Source of the DNA: Lantana camara
Lineage: Eukaryota; Streptophyta; Magnoliopsida; Lamiales; Verbenaceae
Length of the DNA stretch: 64,000 nucleotides
Reading direction: 5' to 3'
Assembly (NCBI GenBank): GCA_037501455.1
Contig: CM074863.1
Coordinates: 9,420,001-9,484,000, forward strand
Every line of letters starts with the position of its first letter. Within the stretch, counting starts at the first letter, position 1. The position numbers and the translations under genes were made by a program. Of the stretch, positions 25,570-38,010 are shown piece by piece. The notes under the pieces were generated by a model. The model saw nothing but the letters and a program-made list of their open reading frames with translations, had not been told where the DNA came from and ran no database searches.

Positions 25570-26810
25570 TTTTGTTTCTTCTTGGTTGTGAACTGTGAGG
25601 TCAAAAATATATAATGAGAATTATTGGAGAGAATCAGAGAACTAAAACCGGAGGGGATCGTGTGTGAAAATCCAAACTGATTTCTTTCCGTAAGAGGACT
25701 TTTTAGGTTCCTCTTCTTTAAGGAGAATGATTGGAAAATGACGGCCGCGGGGGTGCATTTATGTATGGATTGTTATATATTCCTATTTAAGTTTATTTCG
25801 AAATTTAAAAAAACAAAAAGTTTAACGTTTAACAAGTTTTAGTGACCGTTTGTTCGCGGATAAGTAATTATACTGACGCACCTTGATGTTTGTCCTAACC
25901 TTATACAAATTTACAGTAAGATTTCAAAAATTACAAGAACCTCCCGTCCTCTAGCACCGAAATGCTTTATAGATTTTTGTGTGTGAAAGTGAAATATATT
26001 ATTTGGGACGGCAACTGAAACAGAACGCTACGGTTACACACACTTTGTCCATTGTTCCCACATAGTGACATAATTGTTAATTGCTTGCTTCTGTTTATGT
26101 CCCGGATATGCCTTTTTACCTGGAAATGATATGCCTTTGCCCATGAAATTAGCGTGAGCAGGTAGCGTAAGGAATCGAATGAAAATATTGACGTCAAAGA
26201 CTACGTTGTATTTGGGGTTGGTTTGCTATTGGATGAAAGAAACACAGAAATACTTTCTTTATTATCAGAGTTGCATGATAAAGTACAACTATGACACTAT
26301 ATTGTACAAGTCTCAGAAAGTTATTTACATCTCAACTGAAAAATAGAACTGCTGTTTCAAATTTTCATTAAGTTATCTGGATATATGTATTTATCCCAAC
26401 AAATTTTTTAGCGTTTCTAATTGCAGATGGTCAAGGAGCACTCACGAGTATGAGGCTATGAGCTATGATTGAACTTGTTTTTGTTAAAAATTTCTTTTGG
26501 AGCTATGCTCTAGCAGCCTAGTTTTTGTTTTTGCTCTTCCTTTCTACCCCAAAAAAATTGAAAAAAAAAAAAAAAAGAAAAGATTGATGGTGGGCTGGGC
26601 TTATTCTTAATTTTGACCGTCTATTACTCTATCTCTACACAAGTAGGCCCAATCTTTAAAGTCAAGCTCAATCCATAAAGCCATAAACTACCCCAATCCC
26701 ATAGGCCCATATTAAGTGTCCAGAAAGTAGATTATGTTCAAAAGTGAAATAAACCTAATAAAATTGTTACAATCAACTCGCTAAAAGTGGTTACGAGTTG
26801 TTGGTTACTA
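25570..26810. other. Nuclease promoter and intergenic DNA
   Basis: The first few hundred bases are the promoter side of the nuclease gene, with a TATATAT on the minus strand at about 25607-25613. The rest holds no recognisable gene. Confidence 0.45.
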
Positions 26811-26819
26811 CCGAGGGAA

Positions 26820-26941
26820 AGAGTGTCCGAGAAAAATAGTACTTCCTACTTATAAAGTGGTTTAAGGGTTATTTCTCAAAGGCAATAAGCCTGATTCGAA
26901 TCTTTCGGGTCATTTGAGATGTGTGTTAAAAAAAAAAAAAA
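26820..26941 (+). mobile_element. Probable tRNA-derived SINE copy
   Basis: An A-box-like TATAAAGTGG at about 26860, a B-box-like GATTCGAATCT, then GATGTGTGTT and A15. The tail region matches the style of the SINE at 14.6 kb. No clear target duplication was found, so the 5' limit is approximate. Confidence 0.5.
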
Positions 26942-29826
26942 AGTAATTGATATAAAATTTTTAAAAAATAATATACTTATTCATATAATTGATTAAATTT
27001 CATCAAATCAAATCTTAAAATTTAGCGTAACAAAGTTTTACATATCAAATTAAGTTGCGCGTGCCCGCTCCATCTCTCTCTCAATATTCACTCACTGTAT
27101 TTTCCTGTATCTATCAGGTATTGGAGTTGGGCGGCCATCATTCTTCTAATCAGAGTAGTAAATTAACTAAAATGCTGCGCGAAAGAGAGAGCTTAATGCA
27201 GGTGTGGTCTCGAGAAGTAGAATGATACATAATTTCAAGACATAAAATGTGACAAAATCAACAAAAAAGCAGTGGAGGCTTCTGGCTCATCACAACCGGC
27301 CATCTAATGGGTCGGCGGAAATACCAACAGAAAATAGATTAATGGAGAGACGATCATCCAGATAAGGACTGCCAGAAACAATAGGATTTTCTTAGACCGA
27401 CAATGACATAAAACTTTATTAACTTTCCAATTATGATTACACCAGGCCAGTACTATATAATCAATACGTTTCCATCATCTAAGTATATATATTTAAATGT
27501 CATTCCACCAAAAAATCTATATATATTTAAATGTCTTCAATCGGTCCGACCACTTTCGGATCAAACTAATTATAATCGAAAAGATGGATCCCCCACCTGA
27601 CCCCTTGTGCAATTATAAGATCAGCGTTAGGTTTATTTAAGTTTATATATGAGTCTTGAATTGAATTATTAACATAAAGTAACAAGTTCGCATCAAAATG
27701 GGACGAGCATTTATCATTTGTGTGATTAAAGTCAGTTTGGTGAGACGCTAACCCGTCTCCCCTTGTCCTTGCATCACTGATAGCTACGTCCACAGCCCAC
27801 TTAATTAATTATTCATACCTTTCTCTAACTAATTAATGTTTCTGTACGTGAATTGTTTTGGGTTGGCAAAACGAGTTTTCCACGTCCATCATCCACATTT
27901 AAATTAAGGGCAGGTATGGTCAAGAATTTTGATTTTTAATTGGAAAATACATAGGTCAAAGATGATTGCCAGCATTAATCTCAATGAAAAACCCTCCATA
28001 CTCAAATTTTCACAAGTTGAAATCAGTAGTTAAAAAACTTAAAATCTATTCATATTACTATTGAACATGGTCAATGGTTTCTTTTTGCTTCTTTTTATTG
28101 GTCAAGTTTGTACCCAAAATAAGTAGGAATCAACCCTAATATTTGATTAATAATGAACGTACAACTTGGTCGAGGTACCTACGGTTTTATTAGCATAAAA
28201 TTCCAAGGTTACGTATAATTATAAATTTCTTTGTAACTACTCTAATCCTCACATGGATGGGCTTAGAAGTTAGAACACACACGGTCAAACCGGATTAATC
28301 CGTATAGATAAGGTGACATGACCCTCTAGCTAACATCATTTGATTTTAAAATTAAATTTCTAAGAATATAGAATATACTCGTACCGAGAAAGAATATTAA
28401 TTATGAAAAGAACGGTGATAATAAATTAATATTATATGGTCATTAGTCGTCAAGAAAGAACAAGGTTAAGAATAATTACGAATCACAGCTCTCATACAAC
28501 TTGACAACTAATTGAAGTCAAACTATTGAATGTTCATTGTACATTCTAACAATTTTAATTGCACCTCATATGGGTTGATTTTGTTATAGACTCTTGTTGA
28601 ATTTCAACTTTTGAAATAATTATTTTGGAACTTATGAAAAGCCTACGTACATAGAGATGTATGAGATATACCTTTCAACTACGCGACATTAATTACTCTA
28701 AGAATGGCATGCTAATTAGGACTTTGACATTCACAAATCACGACTTCGTCGATCATATATATTTGCAATTTCAACTGCCTACAAATCCTTAAATTTAATT
28801 ATTTTTCTCATATCTAATTTAGTATCTATGTCAATTGTCACATATAACTTAAAATTCTTAATTAGGAAAGTTCAATAAAAGTATTTACGATCTTATGTTA
28901 AACAACAAGGGAAAATAAGTCAATAACTAACACAGACCAAGTTAGGATTCATGCATGAATTTACCATTCTTGCAGAGAGGTAACACAAATAAAAACCTCA
29001 ACATCATTTAAGTTCGAGTGAATTATAAATGTTTTATATTTCATCAACTATCTTTTGGGGTGAGTTACACCAACACATACTACTTAATAATGGTACAAGA
29101 TAATTTTTTTTTTTTTAAAAGGAGGCGAAAGACAACTAAACAATACCAGTATTTTCCTTATTACACTTTGACACCAGAGAAGATCATATTCTACATTATT
29201 TCATGCTTCAGAGAACTATTTTATGATGATTGAAAATATTAAAAGGATCGATTTCTTCATATGAAAATTAAAGTTATTAATATATATAATTGATTGGATT
29301 CCAGTAGCTAAATTAAAATGATGGCATATTTAAAACAAAATTCCGGGATATCCAAATTATTCATCCTACTGCATGCGAAGGTTCTTGTACTCTCGTCTTG
29401 CTGGAATAAGATAAGAGATAATCACTCCACGCAAGTAAAACCAAAACGTAAGATAAAAGAGCCTACCAAACGTGGTATATCCTATTACCATGTAGTTCCC
29501 CTCCTCACCCGCACCCGCAGGCGTATATACAAATACAATACATACAATATTTATTTCTTTTCTTGCAGTCAGTGGACACCCACCAAACACCACAATTATC
29601 AATTATGAAAAATACAAAATACTCCAATTGCGAAAACCCCAGAAAATAGAAAATACAAAAATTAAATATTATTGTTACAAGAACTTAAATTCACAAACTT
29701 TGATGATGTTGTGGTTGTCCCACAAGCAATAACCACTTGCCACGTGTTGAAAATTCCGTGGTGGATTGGTTTCCCAGATTAAATCGGGATCACAAATTGG
29801 AATAGTCGTGCTGAGTCAGGACTGAG
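26942..29826. other. Gene-poor intergenic stretch
   Basis: AT-rich. No conserved frame or clear element ends seen. A G-box core CACGTG occurs at 29741-29746. Confidence 0.45.
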
Positions 29827-30006
29827 TTAGCCCTGTGTTTTTGCAGATGGAATATAATGACTAGACGCTCTTCCAAATCCCAATCCATTTCTGGCTCTAC
29901 CCCATACACCACACTTTTCTGCTCTTTTTTCAACTACAGATGCTTTATCATTGGTTGATGCTGCCATATTTTTAATTATTAAATTCATCTTTTGCGTCCA
30001 AAACAT
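29827..30006 (-). CDS. Possible small protein of 59 residues, unknown
   Basis: ATG at 30006, stop at 29827. The C-terminal half is basic and Gly-rich, with one Cys, and ends RASSHYIPSAKTQG. A second ATG gives a 46-residue form starting MAASTNDKAS. There is no signal peptide and I recognise no peptide-hormone motif. Composition alone makes it a candidate; it may be a chance ORF. Confidence 0.2.
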   Translation of the reverse strand: MFWTQKMNLIIKNMAASTNDKASVVEKRAEKCGVWGRARNGLGFGRASSHYIPSAKTQG

Positions 30007-30072
30007 ATGAATATATGGTAATGTTTGATAAAAAAAAAAAACTTGATGGATTTTTGGTGATTTTCTCGCCAC

Positions 30073-30950
30073 AATTTCAGATGTAAAAAGTAAAAACCAT
30101 TATTTAAATCACTTTAGTGTACTTGGCGGAGCACATATCTTCTCATGTTGAAGTGCATAAGGGCCATTAATGTCTGTGCCCAATTACTCCAATGTAATAA
30201 TTGTCATCATGATTCATGTGTAGTTTGTACACACTCTCTTTTTGTTAGAGATTGTGATGCCTCATTTTGTATGACTATTACTTTTTTTTTTTTTTTTCGT
30301 TCTGAAATTATGTTACTGGAATGACAGGATTGAAACGTTTTTTTTTTTTTTTATCTCTAGTTTGAATTTTCAACTTCAAATGATGCTTAACATTTTGATC
30401 TTCGACGTTAGGTACATGTTGTATTCACATAAGTATTTTTTGGGTAAATGTTTAGAAATGTGACTTGAAATTTACTGCATATGTAAAGCAGAAATATATG
30501 ATGACATAACATTTAGAAAAAAAATTATAAATTCTTTTCAATTTATATAAACAGGATCTACTAGCAATAATAATTAATAGGAGAGACTAAAAAATTTAAA
30601 TGTAAACTATAAAATTAATTTAGCATAGCGATTAAACTGCATCACATGATGAAACCTTTTCTTTAGCTTTATTTCATAAATAATCATAAAAGTAGTTTTT
30701 AAAAAATTCTAAGCTATTTTCAAATACCTCTAGCTAAAATTTACAAAAACCCTTGAAAGAAAAACTATTAAGTATTAAGTGTTGTTCAAATTAAAAAAAA
30801 AACTAGAAGTGGTTTTCCACGTGTTGAACCATCTTTATCTCTAATCCAATCACATCCCAACACACTCACAAAAATTATCCTGAAGTCGTCTAATTTATTT
30901 TAATTTTTAATTATTGATTCCTTTAATTTTGTCCCAGTCCACCATTAATT
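30073..30950. other. Intergenic, upstream of the membrane-protein gene
   Basis: AT-rich with two long T runs at 30282-30298 and 30339-30352. A G-box CACGTG lies at 30818-30823, about 135 bases before the TATA box of the next gene. Confidence 0.5.
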
Positions 30951-30952
30951 AT

Positions 30953-30960
30953 TATATATA
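30953..30960 (+). promoter_or_regulatory. TATA box of the 31.2-kb gene
   Basis: TATATATA about 260 bases before the chosen ATG at 31220. It lies downstream of a possible earlier in-frame ATG at 30914, which argues against that earlier start. Confidence 0.5.
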
Positions 30961-31219
30961 CCACCAAATCCCACCCCAAGGAACCTCTCCTCCCATTTCT
31001 CTTTCACTCTCTCCTATAATTGTTGTTACCAAAACCAATTGTTATACTTTTCCTCTTTCAAGATCATCATTATTAACACACACAGAGGGAGAACAATTCT
31101 CAGCCTCAAATCACATCTGTATAGCTAGCTGTGTTCACCTTCAAAAAAAGCAAAAAAAAGCAAGCTGTGTTCTTGAAGAATCTGATAAAACTAATAAGAA
31201 CAGAGTTGTTTCGATCCAA

Positions 31220-32128
31220 ATGGAAATTCCAGAAATAAACATGATTGACTTTGAGACGGGGATGAAATGCCTGCAAAATCCCTCATTCGTTTCCCGTTTC
31301 GTCCCATTTTCCGGCGTAGGCTTCTGGAAATGGGGTGCTCTGATTTTTGCAATTTTCGCTACTTTTAGCAGCATAATCAAGAGAATTAAGCTTATTTTCA
31401 TTCATTTTCGAATTGTAAAAGCTTCTCCGCATCAATATGAGGAGATTGTGGAGTTCAGCGAAGACGATGACATCTCCTTGGCATCTTCAGATGATGAACA
31501 AGATGAGGGGGAAAACAGCCCCACGACGTCGTTTGAAGAGCATCCCCGAGTGGAAGAAGATTTCTGCCTAAAGGGTTCGTGTTTTTCGTTCAGAAACCAG
31601 TGGCTGAATGGCCATGTGAGGCAGAGGAGAAAGAGCGGCGGCGGCGCTTGGTCGGAATTTACCTCTGGTAAAAATGTTGTTAAGCTTTGGGATAGTTTAG
31701 GTTTGAGTCTAGATTTTGATGAAGATTTATTCAATTACGGTTCAAGTAGCGTAGTCTCAACCTGGGAACTCGCTCAACAAAGCAGAACGAGCGAAAATTC
31801 AGGTGGTCTCTGGAATATTCCGGTGGTATTGACGGTGGAGAGTAATGGGAAGGGGGACGGCGTGATTTTGGGCGGTTACGATAGGAGGATGAGCCGCCGT
31901 GTTCCGGCTATGTACGCCGAATGGAGCTCGCCGGCGGAGAAAGTCGCCGGAGTCTCCACCGACGGCGCCGGAAAGGTTTACCTCAGAGATGACGTCAGTG
32001 GGGTGGTAACGGTTGGTGATGTGAGAAACGTTAGTAGGCCGTTAGAGACCACGAGAGAGTCTGACGGCGATACGTGGTGGGACGCGGACGCCGTCATCGT
32101 GGAGGATGAATTTGCGGAGTCCAGGTAA
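31220..32128 (+). CDS. Plant protein of unknown function with one membrane segment (intronless)
   Basis: 302 residues from the ATG at 31220. The frame is open upstream to an ATG at 30914, but that ATG precedes the TATA box and the added residues look like translated leader, so the internal start is preferred. Residues 34-53 (FWKWGALIFAIFATFSSII) form a hydrophobic helix followed by basic residues, likely one transmembrane anchor. Residues 75-100 are very acidic (EFSEDDDISLASSDDEQDE). The rest is soluble, with Trp-containing stretches such as VVKLWDSLGLSLDFDEDLF and a GC-rich 3' part. It resembles uncharacterised plant proteins with an N-terminal anchor. I do not recognise a named domain and assign no function. 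AATAAA at 32223-32228 is a likely poly(A) signal. Confidence 0.8.
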   Translation: MEIPEINMIDFETGMKCLQNPSFVSRFVPFSGVGFWKWGALIFAIFATFSSIIKRIKLIFIHFRIVKASPHQYEEIVEFSEDDDISLASSDDEQDEGENSPTTSFEEHPRVEEDFCLKGSCFSFRNQWLNGHVRQRRKSGGGAWSEFTSGKNVVKLWDSLGLSLDFDEDLFNYGSSSVVSTWELAQQSRTSENSGGLWNIPVVLTVESNGKGDGVILGGYDRRMSRRVPAMYAEWSSPAEKVAGVSTDGAGKVYLRDDVSGVVTVGDVRNVSRPLETTRESDGDTWWDADAVIVEDEFAESR

Positions 32129-32228
32129 ACGGGTCGGGTTTTACCCGGGTTGCTTGGTCAAACGAGGCGGTCATATTGCGAGTTTGATTTAATCTGGAAC
32201 GTGTAAAGGGCATTTTGGTCCGAATAAA

Positions 32229-35200
32229 TTTGTCAGAAATTCTGTGGAAGGAAATTCTCTCTTGTAAATAATTTTTATTATTTAATGATTTATATATATA
32301 TATTAAGTTTTCTGATTATTGCGATTTAGCTCATCGTGTTCTGAAATGGCATTTGAAATGTGTCTTGCAATCAATTTGATACAAAACATAAATTGAAATA
32401 AAAAATTTATTCCTTTTAATTCTATTATCTTTGATATTTTTTCTTAAAGTTAAAAAAGAGAAATATTATTAATTACTTAAATTAATGTCTCGGCCTCGAT
32501 CGAAATATCACTAAAACTTGTGTAATTGCATTTTTCGTAATTGATCAAATAAATGATACTTTGATAAAGAATGATCCTCGAGATTAAGCGTGTTACAAAC
32601 TCAAAAATAAAATATATATGATGGTGCATAAATTCAATAATTACCGATGTGGGTTTGTCTTACTAGAAAGGATTAAGGAAGCCCCGAACATTAAGATATT
32701 GTTTTTTCAATAATTTAAGTTCACATAAATGCCATTGTTTTTTCTTTTACACTAATTTATTTTTGTGGTATACTGATTTGGTTGTTTTCATTAATTGTCT
32801 GTGTGGAATAGTATTGTAACGGTCTGCATTTTAATTGATATATTGGTGTAATTGTCTCAAAGAATTAATGAGCAAGAAAAAGTACAATTCAATAATTATA
32901 AATATTTTAAACGGTATATGTATATTATTTTTTCTTTCAAGGATACACGGTATATATCTATGAAACAAATAATTGGTGAAAAATATGAGAGTTTTAGGGC
33001 ACGTCCAATTTCACCGCAATATAAAACAATGACCCAAGTTTCGTCTTTATGGTACAAACAACTTAAAAGCCTAACCTTTTTTTCTGAAAAACAAAAACCT
33101 TTGCTTGGGCGGTGATTTATTTACTCGTAAGTATAGAGTTTTTCTTTGCGGGTACGGAAATCGGATCTCGAGGAGGATTAGTTGAGTAATGTCCTTATGG
33201 CTTATGCACTCCGCAGACTAATTAATTAATTAAATTCACAAGTTTATTGCAAAAGGGACAAAACCAAATTTCCACTATTAATTAGTTAATACTTAATAGG
33301 ATCTCAAGGAAGATTTAACTCTTCCCATTGATGAGTGGCTCACATACTATTATATCGTGTTTTGAAATTATAAGTTTATTGGATATGAATGTAGTCTCAT
33401 TGTATATGAATTTAATGTAAATACAAGGTATTGTTTCAAAAAAAAATTATGATTTACACTTGACTTCCTAAACTTATATACACGATTATCTTTTCTATAT
33501 TATTCCGATGGGGACAAACTTAAAAAGTAGTGGACGACCAAGACTCGGAATTTGTCGTTTAAAGGGCTTAATCAAGATTGTAAACAAAATTTTTATTTTA
33601 GTGCTTCAGAAAACCACTTTAATTAAAAACATAAGCGATTTTTTTTATTATTTATTATAAATATTTTTTGTAAAAACATACGCGAATATAAAAACCTTTT
33701 AGCAAGTAATCCAAATTTTCTTTAAATCTGAGCTTGCGTGTAGATTTATGATGGTGTTAAAATTTTGAATAAAAAAATTGAAATAGACGGAAGTATTCCT
33801 TAAAATCAAATTTATTTACCTCATCAAAACTTTGAATTAATCATATTAAACACATGGTCGGTAAAATTCGATTCAAACTTAAAAGCTGACTTGTACATTT
33901 CGTCCCTTCCTTGCGCAAGAAAAATAATAAGCATTGCTCCGACCATAACTATGGTCCCTATTCCTATATAGTATATACGTTACTTTCACCTTTTGTCATT
34001 CTGACAACAATTATTGCAAATTACATAAACATGCACGCAAAGCAAATTCTTTTACTCGTGCAATGGTGGTTAGGAAATTTTGCAATATTAATATCTTGAA
34101 GAAGAACAAAGTCAATCGATTTATGTTAGTGTGAAAAGACGAAAGGCTAAATGTTGTTGTTTTTCCAACTAATAACGACAGCTCACTGAGATTATAATTT
34201 TGTGCATGCAGAATGTGTTTATATATATCACATTTTTGGCGTTGGCACTATCTTTATTGATCACATTTATTATTCATCAATCATTAGTCCTCCTTCTTCT
34301 TGTTAAATTTTATGAAAATTGGGCATATTGACTTCATCTGTATTTGTATTCTGTGATTCCTGTCAAATATATGTGTGACCTTAATGTTATAGTAATTTTA
34401 TTTGAGGTTTTCGAGCTTGAATTCTTTACCGTGCACTTCCTATTTGCAGAAAAAAAAATTTTAATATCGTGTTATAGTTAAATAAAAAACATCATATTGG
34501 TGGAATTTCGTGTATACAAACGGCAACGTGGTAGTTGCTTGTTCTGTATTAGAATAAATGAGCAATTAAAAAAAATTGACTAATCAATGATGCAGATACA
34601 ATAATGCATGAGAAATGATAATGGGCGACATTTTCCCAATTTTAGAGCGATTCAAGGAGATTGATCATTGGCTTGATTTTCAATATTATTATTAGTGACT
34701 TCGAAACCTTTGTTGTGGTTATTTAGCTTGTTATAATGAATAAAGAATTTCATTAATCATTTTGCATAAAAAATGTTTGTATATCATCGAATAGTGTAAT
34801 TTTGGTAGTTCGACAATTTAGTATAAATTTAAATAAATGAAACGAAAAAAAAAAAAAAGAAAAGTTTTTGTATATCCTCGAGAAACGCAGCACATATAAA
34901 TAGTTTCAAGACCGCACTTTTATACCATCAAATGAAATACCATAGCAAAATATATTAGGTTTTCATTTCCAATTTTTAAAAAGGCACCGGCTATTAATAT
35001 ATGAGAGGAGGAACTTTATTAATCTGTTTTCAATAATTACATATTATTGCACCTTTAATTGTTCTACACTCAAGTTACAAAGGCCAGCTGTATGCAGCTA
35101 CCACTGGCTAACTAATCATTAAACTCTATAGTATTTTTAAGTATTTTCCATCCGTATTATCTGGCAACATTTAAGAGAATAACTATGCAATAAGGCAGAA

Positions 35201-35525
35201 ACTATATTTTTATTTTGAGATACCATAATCATTACAAATAATTTTTTTTCTTTTTTGCTAATTATTATATCTCACTTTACAAGATTTTTTTTTTTCATTT
35301 TAAAAAGAGCTTGCAAAATCAGTTTCCCAAATATTTGGCAAACTTTGAAATATTTATTTTATAATTTTCAGGACCATGGTCCATGAGGATCTTTTGAGAA
35401 TGCTAAGCTACAATTTGATAAGCAGGTCAAATTTGGGAGCTCATTTTTTTCTTTTTTAAAGGCCTCACTAGCCCAACATTGCTAGCTTAATTTAGCCCAC
35501 CAATATAATTTAGAGCTTTTACATA
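32229..35525. other. Intergenic, AT-rich
   Basis: No gene or clear element ends seen; many A and T runs. It ends at the target duplication of the 2.1-kb hAT element. Confidence 0.45.
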
Positions 35526-35904
35526 TTTCTCATTAGGGCTGTCAATGGGTTGGATTTTAATCCGAATCCGATCCGAATCTGATCCGATTTTTGACGTATC
35601 CGTTCGATAAAAAGATTCGATGGATCATACCCAATTATAAATATTTGAAATCCGAATTAAGTGGATCGGATATGGAATCATACAATCCGATCCGTTAAAG
35701 ATCCGAATCCGATATGTATTATATATATAATAATTAATTATATATAATACCAACTCACAATTTCAAATATTTATATATAATTAAGCAATATAATATAATG
35801 AATAACTTTTAATTAAATTTAAAACTATCTTATGTGAAAAATGTCACATTTGTATAATATTATTCTTTACCATTCATGTTTTGATTCATTTATGTTCCTA
35901 TTGT

Positions 35905-35945
35905 ATATCTAAGTAGTAGCGTATGCCCCGTGCTAGGCACGATAA
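35905..35945. repeat. Helitron-like terminal hairpin inside the hAT element
   Basis: On the minus strand a CGTGC/GCACG stem with a three-base loop is followed by GGGCATACG and CTACT. This resembles Helitron 3' ends (hairpin then CTRR) but has CTAC instead of CTRR, so it is only a candidate worn terminus. Confidence 0.3.
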
Positions 35946-36339
35946 TAGTATATAATGTATAATTTATAATATTAATTATAAACATATAAATGTATTAGTA
36001 CAATCCATGAAATTTATAGTTTTTACTAAATTAAATTCTCATCTAAAAGAATGTATAACGTACAACTTTATTTTATTATTGTTTTATTATAGCTCACTCC
36101 CCATTTTGCATAAAATTACTAAACTGTCCTTGAAACATAACATGAAATGACATGACACATCACTCTTCCATCCCGCAAAATATTTTGTTAATATAATTCC
36201 TCATATACACGATTCTATACTTTCATTTTGTATATTAGTACTTCAAAATATAATTTCATACTTCATATGTAAAAATTAATATATATTTTTTGTGTGTAGG
36301 TGGATGGTGAGGTAAAAATTAATTGTTGATTTATATTTT

Positions 36340-36690
36340 GAAGTATTTTAGAAACTATAAAGTATCCAAATTATAATATAGAGTATTGAAATTATAGAAT
36401 AGAGTATTTAAATTAAAAAATAGAGTTTTATAAATTTTTCGAATTATAAAACAGAGTATCTAAATTATAAAATAGAATATCCAGATTTAAAAATAGAGTA
36501 TTATTTGTAAACAATAAAGTACTTAGCTTTAAAATTGAAGTACGAGAAGGAAAAATAAGAAAAAAGGAACAAAGATTATTGTTTGTAAAAGTTAAAGTAA
36601 ATTGTGTTTTAAAGTATTCAAATTTAAAAATGGAGTATTACTCGTCAAAGTTAAAGTGTCTATTTTTTAAAATGAAGTATAAAAATGAAA
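36340..36690. repeat. Degenerate AT-rich tandem-like repeat within the hAT element
   Basis: Units resembling AAATTATAAAATAGAGTATCT recur about every 20-30 bases with many changes. Confidence 0.5.
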
Positions 36691-37104
36691 ATAAAGTAAG
36701 GAAGGGTATTGCGGTCAATTTAGGTAAGTGTGGAGTGAAGTCAAATTATAAAGTTGAATTGGGAGGTTAATATAAATTTTTTTTACATAAGAGAGTAAAT
36801 TAAAATTTGTGTAACTCATCGAAAGTTCAGAATTACTGTCTCAAGATTTATAAGTGATCTAAAATACATAATATAAGACTTAATTACTTGGTATATATTT
36901 TCAATTTAAAAGTAACAATACTAATTTCATTATAACTATCATTGTACGTTGATTATTAAAGATAATAATTTATTATTATTATTATTATTATTTTTTGGTA
37001 AGTTTAATAAGCAATTATTACTTTTACTATGCGTTAGATATATATAAACATAAAAGATCCCCTTCTTTAAGTAGAAACTATTCCAATTCTGCAGATTAAA
37101 AGAA

Positions 37105-37370
37105 ACCCTTGAGTAGCAGCACGCCATTCCGCCGCCACCCGATTTCAGCACCATCCACGGTCGCCGCCACCACCCGTCGCAGCCGGCCCACCATTGCGCT
37201 GAACCTTCTTCTTTTTGCCTACTCCACGTCACTTCCTCGCGCCACTTCTTATCATCCCGTCAGATCTTATCGCGCCGCCGCCGCCGCCACCGCCACCGCC
37301 ACTTCGCTGCTCTCTGTACCGACAGCTTTCTTTGCAACCACCGAGCGAGCCATCCCTTCCTGGTGTTGAT
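37105..37370 (+). other. GC-rich segment inside the hAT element, possible captured exon
   Basis: Base composition changes sharply to GC-rich with CCG/GCC triplet runs. A frame is open from about 37109 to 37369, rich in Ala, Ser, Thr and Arg. It looks like the start of a plant gene carried inside the transposon, but the source gene is not recognisable here. A simple triplet expansion is the alternative. Confidence 0.35.
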
Positions 37371-38010
37371 TCATACCTCATTTCTTCTTTTCCTTATTTG
37401 AAAATTTTCTATTTTGTAAGATTGTTGTTGTTGTTCAGTGGCCGGAAAACACACATTTTCTTCCTCTTCTTCTTGCCGTTTTGTTTCTTAACGGGTCGGA
37501 TTATCTTCACGGATCATCCGAACCGATAACATTCGAATCTGGTATGGGTGAGTCCGAACCCTATAGGGTTCGGACTCGGATTCGGTAACCAAATTTCATT
37601 GTCGGATTCGGATTCGGAACTTTCGAATCCGATCCGAATCCGACCCGTTGACAGCCCTATTTCTCATGTCCAAACTCCACAATGATAAATTAATCTTCAG
37701 CCCCATTGCAACCTAGCCCAATTCAAACTCTTTACTAAGCGTCTAAGCCTAATTTTCTTATATTTGAATTTTTCCACCCCGTCTCTATTTCTCTTGCACG
37801 AAAAGATTTTTTTTTTTCCGGGGCACTTGTAATTGTTTAATCACTTCCGCATTTATGTTTTGATTTGCACACTCTGTTGTAAGGGTCTAAGTTCCGCCTA
37901 ACTTATGTGATATTTTGTTTGTTACTCGTTCGCTAAGACTTGGTGTGTGTGTGGATTTTCTATTTCGTACACATGTCGAGTTATAATGCGGGGATATGGT
38001 ACCCTACATC

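Larger units (their letters stand above)
35534..37659. mobile_element. Non-autonomous hAT element, 2.1 kb, 8-bp target duplication
   Basis: Ends TAGGGCTGTCAATGGGT on the left and its near complement ACCCGTTGACAGCCCTA on the right, flanked by exact TTTCTCAT at 35526-35533 and 37660-37667. Eight-base duplications and TAGGG-type ends mark the hAT superfamily. Both subterminal regions carry many GGATCCGAATC-like units, as expected for transposase binding sites. No transposase frame is present. The interior holds AT-rich near-repeats (36340-36690) and a GC-rich piece (37105-37370). Confidence 0.88.

Noticed and set aside
30914..31219. N-terminal extension of the 31.2-kb protein
   Set aside because: The upstream ATG lies before the TATA box, and the added residues look like translated 5'UTR.
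37215..37529. Second overlapping coding frame in the hAT element
   Set aside because: Overlaps the GC-rich segment in another frame; low-complexity Pro/Ser runs from CCG triplets, no domain.
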